DNA from: an uncultured bacterium
Lineage (GTDB): Bacteria; Bacillota; Clostridia; Lachnospirales; Lachnospiraceae
Reading direction: 5' to 3'
Length of the DNA: 18,872 nucleotides
Assembly: GCA_946061355.1 (NCBI GenBank)
Contig: CAMGRE010000017.1
Coordinates: forward strand, 1 to 18,872
Position 1 is the first letter of the stretch. Each line of letters opens with the position of its first letter. The notes below the pieces were generated by a model. It was not told where the DNA came from. It saw only the letters and a list, made by a program, of their open reading frames with translations, and searched no databases. A program made the translations under genes and the position numbers. Below, piece by piece: positions 13,077 through 18,872 of this stretch.

Positions 13077-14258
13077 CTACACCACAAGATCCACATGGTT
13101 CAGCGTACCGGCAGCACCCGTGCTCTCTCTTAGATAAATGCCCGTTTTTTTGATCTCCGCATTCAGGCGATTTTCCTCGTCTTTCAAAGAAAACTGCGTG
13201 TCCGCATTGCCGAGGTAAATCGCGCCGACATCGGCTTTCTTCAGATCGATCAGATGATCGTTCCCGTTCTCGTCTTTTGTCCAGACCTTCAGCCTGGCAA
13301 AGGCGCTGTCATTCTCATCAATCCATCCGTTTCCGTCTTCATCGTAAGCGGCGAGATCTTGAAATCCGTCACCGCTGCTCGTTCCAAACAGTTCCGAGCC
13401 GTCATTGATCTCTCCGTCCTCATTTTTATCCAAAGCCAGAAATCCGGAACCTTTTCCTGCGAAGGAGATCTGCTCCTCCTCCCCATCGGAATCCAGATCA
13501 AAGAAAAACTTCTGGTCGCTGACCGAACCGATATTGGTGTCGAGGTTAATCATAAGCGGGTCCGTCTTGATATAATCCTTAACCTCAAGTGTGTCGATCT
13601 GAGACATAAATGCACGGGACATCGAAATCTCTACGTTAAAATCAAGACTCCTGCCATCCGCAGTCTGCACAAGTCCTTTTGTGGCGAAGGTTGTGCTCTC
13701 CGATTCGCTTACGAATCCGGAAGTCGCCGTAATCTTCTGCCAGGTCGTTCCGGAGGCGTTCGTGCCTATCTGCACTGCATTAAGGCTTACCGCTGATTTT
13801 GCACGCAGGTCAAGCGATGCGTTATCAGCTTTTCTGTACTCTGCGGACCGCAGATCCAGCACGCCGCCTTTTTCCTGTGGTTTTATCTTATATTCCTCCG
13901 GCACCTTCTCTCCGCGAAGTAAGGCAAGCATCTGTCTGAGCATTTTGATCTGCATATCATACTCATCGGACGTTTCCAAATACATGCCGGTCGGCTGATT
14001 TTTCATCTGATCAGCCATCCGCTGCATGGAGCGTGCTTCATTTTCCTTCCTTCTCTGCTTTTTCTTTTGTTCCTCCTGTTTTTGGTACTCTGCCATGGAT
14101 TCCTTGAGGGTCTTTCCGGTTGCTTCAGCAGACAGAGTCAGAATCGCCCCTGCCGCATCCTTCGACTTTGCGGCCTCCATCGTGACAGATTCCTTGTAGG
14201 TAAAAGAGGATTCCTGATGGGACGAGGCCATGGCAACAGAACTGTTTGTTATTTTCAT
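13077..14258 (-). CDS. Uncharacterised protein with EF-hand-like calcium motifs
   Basis: A 393-residue protein without signal peptide or membrane span. The N-terminal MKITNSSVAMASSHQESSF resembles the start of a widespread uncharacterised family that I recall only loosely. Residues 52-87 are charged and probably helical (KQEEQKKKQRRKENE). Residues 145-230 look beta-rich. From residue 252 come three Asp/Gly-rich loops: DLDSDGEEE at 254-262, DKNEDGEINDGSELFG at 277-292 and DEDGNGWIDENDSAF at 306-320, then FARLKVWTKDENG. This order is typical of calcium-binding repeats next to FG-GAP or VCBS-like proteins. Calcium binding is likely but function is unknown. AAAGGAG lies 6 bases before the chosen ATG, which removes 15 residues of the longest frame. 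A hairpin lies in its leader. Confidence 0.72.
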   Translation of the reverse strand: MKITNSSVAMASSHQESSFTYKESVTMEAAKSKDAAGAILTLSAEATGKTLKESMAEYQKQEEQKKKQRRKENEARSMQRMADQMKNQPTGMYLETSDEYDMQIKMLRQMLALLRGEKVPEEYKIKPQEKGGVLDLRSAEYRKADNASLDLRAKSAVSLNAVQIGTNASGTTWQKITATSGFVSESESTTFATKGLVQTADGRSLDFNVEISMSRAFMSQIDTLEVKDYIKTDPLMINLDTNIGSVSDQKFFFDLDSDGEEEQISFAGKGSGFLALDKNEDGEINDGSELFGTSSGDGFQDLAAYDEDGNGWIDENDSAFARLKVWTKDENGNDHLIDLKKADVGAIYLGNADTQFSLKDEENRLNAEIKKTGIYLRESTGAAGTLNHVDLVV

Positions 14259-14280
14259 ATGGGACTCCTTTCCACGTGGA

Positions 14281-14300
14281 CCGGCAAATCCTTTTGCCGG
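14281..14300 (-). promoter_or_regulatory. Leader hairpin of the EF-hand protein gene
   Basis: CCGGCAAA and TTTGCCGG are perfect 8-base arms around four bases, beginning 23 bases upstream of the start codon. It is too stable to be ignored in the leader and could be an operator or an RNA structure. No T-run follows on the minus strand. Confidence 0.55.
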
Positions 14301-14388
14301 CAATCGCCTGTAAAAGTTCTATTTACCTTTTTATCGTCATTTCAATAAAAATTGATAACCTCTCATAAATCTACCTGCTACAGGTTTG

Positions 14389-15300
14389 TCAAATGTTTTT
14401 TAATGGAATTGCCCCTGCCAAAAATCTCTTTTCATCCGCTTTGATCCTGTCGATCTGTTCTTCCGCTTCCTCTCTAAATTTTCCCGAGCAACACATATAT
14501 ACAATTACAATCGCGAAAAAGAACATATTTGTATAGCGGATAACCGCACTGATCTCTGTTGTATAGGAAGCTAACAGCTGGCTGCCGATCAGATTGCTGA
14601 ACATATGCACCAGCGCTCCCGCCAGGATACTGCGTTTTGTCTTAATATAAACAAAAGTGACAAAAAAGCTGAGCAGCATTGTGCTCGGGATAAACATAAC
14701 CGCATGAAAAACAGAATCCTGTAACAGCTGATACTGCGCCTGTCCCGGCGTGAAATACCATGCCAAATGCCAGATTCCCCATATGAAGCCCAAAATTGCC
14801 GAAGCTTTGAAAACACTGAATCGCACAAGCAGTTTATCAAGCGCATATCCTCTCCATCCGAATTCTTCATTCAATGGACCGGAAATCAGAGAAATCAATA
14901 AAACCGGAAACAGCATCAACGGATTGGCAAGAATCGCTTGTGCAAAGTCCATTTTGGGCATTTCATATCCCAATACCCCTACGCCAATAAGCAGACTCAG
15001 GAGTGTCGTAACGCTGAAAACACCGATTGTGATCAGCGGCCATTTCCATCCCATATATTTTAAACTGAAACATCTGTGAAAATAGTCTTTTGCCGCCTCT
15101 TTGGGATATGTAAAGCATACAAGGAACAACGCTGTGACAGAGGGTGCACCTCCACCAAAATAAAACAGAAACGTACCGAATCCTGTACCTGCAAATCCGA
15201 ATACTACCGGTATAAATCCGCATATCCATGTCCATAAAAGTGTGATGCCGAAGAATAAAACCAATTTTCGGTCAGACTTATCATCTGCTGTGTTTTTCAT
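14389..15300 (-). CDS. CPBP-family intramembrane metalloprotease (CAAX protease type)
   Basis: A 303-residue integral membrane protein with about eight hydrophobic segments. The diagnostic motifs of the CPBP/Abi family are present: EEFGWRGYAL at 145-154 (Glu145, Glu146, Arg150), GFIWGIWHLAW at 171-181 (His178) and HMFSN at 232-236 (His232, Asn236). These form the catalytic site inside the membrane. Family members process prenylated proteins in eukaryotes, and in bacteria serve in peptide maturation, bacteriocin immunity or envelope signalling. No bacteriocin gene is next to it, so its target is unknown. The start at 15300 follows GAGGAGG by 14 bases, which is rather long. The longer frame to 15393 would run through the gdhA terminator, so I reject it. 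The C-terminal tail is charged and cytoplasmic. Confidence 0.85.
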   Translation of the reverse strand: MKNTADDKSDRKLVLFFGITLLWTWICGFIPVVFGFAGTGFGTFLFYFGGGAPSVTALFLVCFTYPKEAAKDYFHRCFSLKYMGWKWPLITIGVFSVTTLLSLLIGVGVLGYEMPKMDFAQAILANPLMLFPVLLISLISGPLNEEFGWRGYALDKLLVRFSVFKASAILGFIWGIWHLAWYFTPGQAQYQLLQDSVFHAVMFIPSTMLLSFFVTFVYIKTKRSILAGALVHMFSNLIGSQLLASYTTEISAVIRYTNMFFFAIVIVYMCCSGKFREEAEEQIDRIKADEKRFLAGAIPLKNI

Positions 15301-15345
15301 GCTTCTTTCTTTTTCCTCCTCGCCATCTCTTACCAACGCATAAAG

Positions 15346-15380
15346 AAAAGTCCCACAAACACTGAGTTTACGGGACTTTT
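15346..15380 (-). terminator. Intrinsic terminator of gdhA
   Basis: On the minus strand AAAAGTCCC and GGGACTTTT pair over nine positions, with a further inner AAAC/GTTT pairing, followed by CTTTA. It starts 32 bases after the gdhA stop codon. Confidence 0.8.
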
Positions 15381-15411
15381 CCATATCATTCATTATCTCA
15401 GAAATTCGTGA

Positions 15412-16746
15412 TTATACAATTCCCTGGGCCTGCATAGCATCCGCCACCTTGAGGAAACCGGCAATATTGGCACCTGCCACATAGTTTCCTTCCATACCGT
15501 ACTTCTTAGCGGCATCATCCAGATTGTGGAAAATGTTGACCATGATATTCTTAAGCTTGGAGTCAACCTCCTCGAATGTCCAACTGAGACGCTCGCTGTT
15601 CTGGCTCATCTCCAAAGCGGATGTTGCGACACCGCCTGCATTTGCAGCCTTGCCGGGTGCGAAGAGAACCTTGTTTGCCTGCAGATACTCTGTTGCTTCC
15701 ATTGTAGTAGGCATATTAGCGCCCTCTGCCACTGCGATACATCCGTTGGCAACGAGTGCTTTTGCATCATCCAGCGTCAGCTCATTCTGTGTTGCACACG
15801 GAAGCGCCACATCACACTTGATCGTCCATACACCGCGTCCCTCATGATACTCTGCGCTGGAACGTTTTGCAGCATATTCTGTCAGTCTTGCACGTTTTAC
15901 TTCCTTAACTTCCTTCAGGAGTGCTACGTCGATTCCTTCCGGATCATAGATCCAGCCTGTGGAATCGGAGCAGGTTACCGGCTTAGCGCCGAGCTGCTGT
16001 GCCTTCTGAATTGCGTAAATTGCTACGTTGCCCGCTCCGGATACACATACGGTCTTACCCTTGATGTCGTGTCCGTTGCACTTAAGCATCTCCTCTGTCA
16101 GATACAGGAGGCCGTAACCTGTCGCCTCTGTTCTGGCAAGAGATCCGCCGTAAGATAATCCTTTTCCGGTCAGCACGCCTTCGTACAAACCACGGATTCT
16201 CTTATACTGTCCATACATGAAACCGATCTCTCTTGCGCCTGTGCCGATATCACCGGCAGGTACGTCTGTGTCAGCGCCTATGTATTTGCAAAGCTCTGTC
16301 ATGAAGCTCTGGCAGAATGCCATTACCTCTCTGTCGGATTTTCCCTTGGGATCGAAATCAGAACCACCTTTGCCGCCGCCGATGGGAAGGCCTGTCAGAG
16401 AATTCTTGAAAATCTGCTCAAAGCCAAGGAATTTGATAATACCAAGATTAACAGAAGGATGCAGACGTAAACCTCCCTTGTACGGTCCGATTGCACTGTT
16501 AAACTGTACACGGAACGCATTGTTCACATGTACCTGTCCCTTGTCATCCACCCACGGAACACGGAACAGAAGCTGTCTTTCCGGAGTAACGATTCTCTCC
16601 AGAAGTGCGTCCTTTCTGTACTTCTCCTCATCAGCCTCGATCACGACGCGGAGAGATTCCAAAACCTCCTTTACTGCCTGATGGAATTCAGGCTGTGCAG
16701 GATTCTTCTCGATCACCTGCGCGATCACTTCATCAACATATGACAT
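15412..16746 (-). CDS. gdhA: Glutamate dehydrogenase, probably NADP-dependent
   Basis: A 444-residue cytosolic enzyme that aminates 2-oxoglutarate to glutamate, the usual length for the hexameric short form. Active-site residues follow recalled Clostridium symbiosum numbering plus one: Lys90 in GPYKGGLR, Lys114 in IFKNSL, Lys126 in PIGGGKGG and Asp166 in PAGDIGTG. The nucleotide loop is SGAGNVA at 236-242, and the region at 260-264 reads SDSTG. The C. symbiosum NAD enzyme has a Phe in the loop and a Pro in the later site; their absence here, with Ala and Ser instead, points to NADP and so to ammonia assimilation. The start is the ATG at 16746, 8 bases after AGGAGG; a GTG immediately before it is an alternative. 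It has a clear own promoter and terminator. Confidence 0.95.
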   Translation of the reverse strand: MSYVDEVIAQVIEKNPAQPEFHQAVKEVLESLRVVIEADEEKYRKDALLERIVTPERQLLFRVPWVDDKGQVHVNNAFRVQFNSAIGPYKGGLRLHPSVNLGIIKFLGFEQIFKNSLTGLPIGGGKGGSDFDPKGKSDREVMAFCQSFMTELCKYIGADTDVPAGDIGTGAREIGFMYGQYKRIRGLYEGVLTGKGLSYGGSLARTEATGYGLLYLTEEMLKCNGHDIKGKTVCVSGAGNVAIYAIQKAQQLGAKPVTCSDSTGWIYDPEGIDVALLKEVKEVKRARLTEYAAKRSSAEYHEGRGVWTIKCDVALPCATQNELTLDDAKALVANGCIAVAEGANMPTTMEATEYLQANKVLFAPGKAANAGGVATSALEMSQNSERLSWTFEEVDSKLKNIMVNIFHNLDDAAKKYGMEGNYVAGANIAGFLKVADAMQAQGIV

Positions 16747-16772
16747 CACTTTTTCCTCCTTTAGTTTAGTAT

Positions 16773-16811
16773 GTTATAATACATGTATACAATCCTTTTG
16801 TATTATATAAC
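16773..16811. promoter_or_regulatory. Inverted repeat at the gdhA start of transcription
   Basis: GTTATAATACA (16773-16783) and TGTATTATATAAC (16799-16811) are near-perfect inverted arms, differing by a two-base insertion, around 15 bases containing most of TGTATACA, itself a palindrome. The outer arm overlaps the -10 box, and the rest lies in the leader, so it may be an operator or a leader hairpin. Confidence 0.55.
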
Positions 16812-16831
16812 GTACCTGCCTGTTATGGCAA
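16802..16831 (-). promoter_or_regulatory. SigA promoter of gdhA
   Basis: On the minus strand TTGCCA (16826-16831) and a perfect TATAAT (16802-16807) are 18 bases apart. Predicted start is near 16795, giving a leader of about 50 bases. Confidence 0.78.
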
Positions 16832-16866
16832 GCACTTTATTTCTTTAAATTACAAAAGTTTTTGTC

Positions 16867-17298
16867 TTACAGATACTTTCGGAGGTGTGCCACATTTTTC
16901 TCCTCTGAATCCAGAAACTCGTTTGCGATTTCCGTACAGTACCGGCTTGCCTGCGCACATTGATTCAGACTGCGGCACATACTTGTGATCCCCCTGTTTT
17001 CCTGTCGTATCACAAGTTCAGCCATATGACTCGTGCTGGTGTCAAACAACGTATCCCGCTTAAGTTCTCCCGCCAGGAGCATACCTTCCAGCTTGTTTTC
17101 GACTGCGGGCTGCAGACGCCCGCGCAACAGCCCTTCCACTGCACGATTCCTTAGCTGTGCATAATGGAGAGACTGTCTGGTAAGCTGCATTGCCAGACTG
17201 TCATCGTAGATCTTATCCTTCAGCAGATCGATTGTCTTTATTCCGCGTTCCGCGTTTTTCTGAATCTCTCTCAGGAGCCGGATATCTTCTTTTTTCAT
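16867..17298 (-). CDS. Small helical-bundle protein conserved in Lachnospiraceae, function unknown
   Basis: A 143-residue soluble protein predicted almost wholly helical. It has no signal peptide or membrane span. Its mid-region TSTSHMAELVIRQENRGITSMCRSLN (residues 88-113, with His91, Glu94 and the NRGIT motif) and the end EEKNVAHLRKYL resemble a recurring small protein of this bacterial family that I recall by sequence but not by function. The paired Glu and His residues hint at a ferritin-like four-helix bundle, although no clear di-iron set is visible. AAGGA lies 10 bases before the start. A possible -10 box TATAAT lies at 17407-17412 on the minus strand without a good -35. It lies just upstream of gdhA, which has its own promoter. 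Confidence 0.75.
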   Translation of the reverse strand: MKKEDIRLLREIQKNAERGIKTIDLLKDKIYDDSLAMQLTRQSLHYAQLRNRAVEGLLRGRLQPAVENKLEGMLLAGELKRDTLFDTSTSHMAELVIRQENRGITSMCRSLNQCAQASRYCTEIANEFLDSEEKNVAHLRKYL

Positions 17299-17420
17299 AT
17301 TCTGCCCATCCTTTTTGTAAGAGTATGGACAAAATACATTGTTTTATACTGCCGGATCAGAATCTTATTACTCCCACATACCAGTCTTGTACTGCCGTCA
17401 TATTTTATTATACACGATGC

Positions 17421-17453
17421 AAAAAGGACAGAACCTTTTCTGTTCTGTCCTTT
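17421..17453 (-). terminator. Intrinsic terminator of the SH3-domain protein gene
   Basis: On the minus strand AAAGGACAGAAC and GTTCTGTCCTTT are perfect 12-base arms around a 7-base loop, ending in TTTTTGC. It lies 18 bases past the stop of the gene at 17472-18788. Confidence 0.88.
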
Positions 17454-17471
17454 GAGTCATTCATTGTCAGA

Positions 17472-18788
17472 TCACTCCACAAACTCCGTCTTGACGTAGC
17501 CTGTCTTGCCCTTATATTTCACCTTGCACCAGCCGTCTGCCTGTTCCATCACAAGCTCCAGTTTCTCGCCCTGGTAGATCACGCCGAGGCGCTCTCCGTT
17601 CTCACTTGCGGTCGCACGCACATTGACGGTAGTCTTGGCGGTAATCTTGCCGTCCTTACCGACAGGTCCGTTGCTTTCTTTCTTTGTCTCTGATGCGGTC
17701 TCTGTCTGAGTGGTCGTCTCGGAAGCCGTATTGTCAGTTTCTGCAGTCTCCTGCTCGTTATTGATCACATCCAACAGGTACTCTGATTTGATGTAAGCCT
17801 CCTGCCCTTCATACTGGATCTTACTCCAGCCATTTGCTTTCTTTTCCAGGAGAGGAAGTCTGACACCCTTCGGAACCTTGCCGATCTTATCTGCCTTCTC
17901 GCTGTCGGAACTGCGCACATTGACGGTATCGGATGTCTCCACTTCCGTGACCTTAAGTGTCGGTTCTTCCGCAATCTGCTCATCAGCCTCCGGCTCTTCC
18001 TCCTGCGGTTCCTCCGTTGCCTGCTCTGCTACTGCCTTAGCCTCTGCATCCTTTAATTTCTGCGGAAACTCTTCCATAAAAGCAGCCAGATCCTCATCAT
18101 CCTTGATCGCCTGATTATACTTGGCTTCAACCGTTGCACACAGCGTAGCCACGTCATCCTGCGCGGAGATTTCTTTCATGTAATTGAACACATTATCGTC
18201 CAGTTCCCCTTTGTAAATATAATAGTCACCGGACTGATTTTTGTACAAAACAAAATTGTTGAGCAACGGCGCCGTTGTATCAATATCCTTGATCTTAGCC
18301 TCGCTGTACGCAAACACCAGGTAAGAATCGGGCGTCATGCCGGCTTTGGTATAGCAGATGATATTTTCATATCGTTCAATGTATTCACTCTTCACCTGCA
18401 CATTTGCCTTTTCCATGTCGGCAAGTGAATTGGTCAGTTCTGACAGGGTATCGACATCGCCCGCAGCAACTGCCTCATAATACCGGTTGATCACCTTGTT
18501 GACCGCAGCTACCGAATTTTCCTCCAGAGGCACCTCCGGCACGATCAACGGTGAAAGCTCCACTTCCGTGGTTTCCGTTCCGTCAGCCTGCGCATCCTCA
18601 CTCTTTCTGCTAAATGACAGCGACAGCACTACCACAAGCACCACCAGAACAACCGCAGCCGCGGGAACCGACTTCTTTTTATTTGCTTTTGCCCATTCGA
18701 AAGCATCCAGAACTCTTTCTTTGATTTTCTGAACAACCGGCTTTATCTTTTCGCAAAAATTCTCCCATAAATCCGAAAGTTGATTCAT
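17472..18788 (-). CDS. Membrane-anchored protein with NTF2-like region and two bacterial SH3 domains
   Basis: A 438-residue protein. The N-terminal 40 residues are basic and cytoplasmic, one membrane segment lies at 42-60, and the rest should face outward. Residues about 90-200 (VINRYYEAVAAGDVDTLSEL onward) resemble an NTF2/SnoaL-like fold. A Glu-rich linker at 247-276 leads to SH3b domain 1 at 285-341 (VNVRSSDSE, GWSKIQYEGQEAYIKSEYL). A Ser/Thr-rich linker at 345-380 leads to SH3b domain 2 at 384-437 (VNVRATASENG, GWCKVKYKGKTGYVKTEF). Such domains bind cell-wall peptides in many Gram-positive proteins, so a wall-sensing or wall-tethering role is likely but not shown. No hydrolase domain is present. 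AAGGAG lies 8 bases before the start. A tRNA gene ends only 32 bases upstream with no terminator between them. Confidence 0.82.
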   Translation of the reverse strand: MNQLSDLWENFCEKIKPVVQKIKERVLDAFEWAKANKKKSVPAAAVVLVVLVVVLSLSFSRKSEDAQADGTETTEVELSPLIVPEVPLEENSVAAVNKVINRYYEAVAAGDVDTLSELTNSLADMEKANVQVKSEYIERYENIICYTKAGMTPDSYLVFAYSEAKIKDIDTTAPLLNNFVLYKNQSGDYYIYKGELDDNVFNYMKEISAQDDVATLCATVEAKYNQAIKDDEDLAAFMEEFPQKLKDAEAKAVAEQATEEPQEEEPEADEQIAEEPTLKVTEVETSDTVNVRSSDSEKADKIGKVPKGVRLPLLEKKANGWSKIQYEGQEAYIKSEYLLDVINNEQETAETDNTASETTTQTETASETKKESNGPVGKDGKITAKTTVNVRATASENGERLGVIYQGEKLELVMEQADGWCKVKYKGKTGYVKTEFVE

Positions 18789-18820
18789 ATGTTCTACTCC
18801 TTAAGTCAGAGTGATGCAAA

Positions 18821-18872
18821 TGCACCCGACAGGAATCGAACCTGCATTAAAGGCGTCGGAGGCCTTCGTTCT
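18821..18872 (-). tRNA. tRNA-Arg (CCG), 3' part, cut by window edge
   Basis: On the minus strand the anticodon stem AAGGC/GCCTT encloses a 7-base loop CTCCGAC, giving anticodon CCG (18857-18859), which reads the arginine codon CGG. The T arm is GCAGG-TTCGATT-CCTGT, then comes the acceptor strand CGGGTGC and discriminator A. The CCA end is not encoded. The 5' half, including the acceptor start and D arm, lies outside the window. Confidence 0.9.

Noticed and set aside
14295..14335. Possible SigD (flagellar) promoter, TAAA followed by GGCGATTG, upstream of the EF-hand protein gene
   Set aside because: The spacing is 13 bases rather than about 15, and the -10 match is poor.
15301..15393. N-terminal extension of the CPBP protease frame
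   Set aside because: It crosses the gdhA intrinsic terminator and has no ribosome site at its first ATG; the inner start follows GAGGAGG.

Overview
The window reads as a chromosomal segment of a Gram-positive gut-type anaerobe, most likely of the Lachnospiraceae (Clostridia). The clues are strong AGGAGG ribosome sites on nearly every gene, SigA-type promoters, an anaerobe-type pyruvate phosphate dikinase start, a hexameric-type glutamate dehydrogenase, an iron-dependent alcohol dehydrogenase and a small helical protein typical of that family. No phage, transposase, CRISPR array or rRNA gene is seen. The genus cannot be fixed from this sequence alone.

The centre of interest (1-10500) is a complete autoinducer-2 (AI-2) uptake and processing locus of the Lsr type. 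It is laid out as in enterobacteria, around a divergent regulatory region at 6161-6534. Leftward runs lsrA-lsrC-lsrD-lsrB-lsrF (ABC transporter ATPase, two permeases, lipoprotein AI-2 receptor, terminal thiolase), ending at an intrinsic terminator. Rightward runs lsrR-lsrK (repressor, AI-2 kinase), then a one-domain cupin and an AEC-family permease, ending at a strong terminator. By the known pathway, extracellular AI-2 is bound by LsrB, imported by LsrACD and phosphorylated by LsrK. Phospho-AI-2 relieves LsrR repression, and LsrF finally cleaves the isomerised product. The usual isomerase gene lsrG is absent; the cupin is the obvious candidate for an analogous step, and the AEC carrier is an unusual addition. 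LsrB keeps four of the six classical AI-2 contact residues and changes the other two. A hairpin-rich repeat element sits between lsrB and lsrF.

The left edge holds only the first 19 codons of a leftward pyruvate phosphate dikinase gene. The right part (10556-18872) is a series of leftward single genes, mostly with their own promoters and terminators: an iron alcohol dehydrogenase, a secreted HExxH metallopeptidase, an EF-hand-like calcium-motif protein, a CPBP (CAAX-type) membrane protease, an NADP-type glutamate dehydrogenase, a small helical protein, and a membrane-anchored protein with two bacterial SH3 domains. It ends with the 3' part of a tRNA-Arg(CCG). Several promoters here carry clear inverted repeats that look like operators.

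Gene identities in the Lsr part rest on recalled family sequences and visible motifs. No database search was run.
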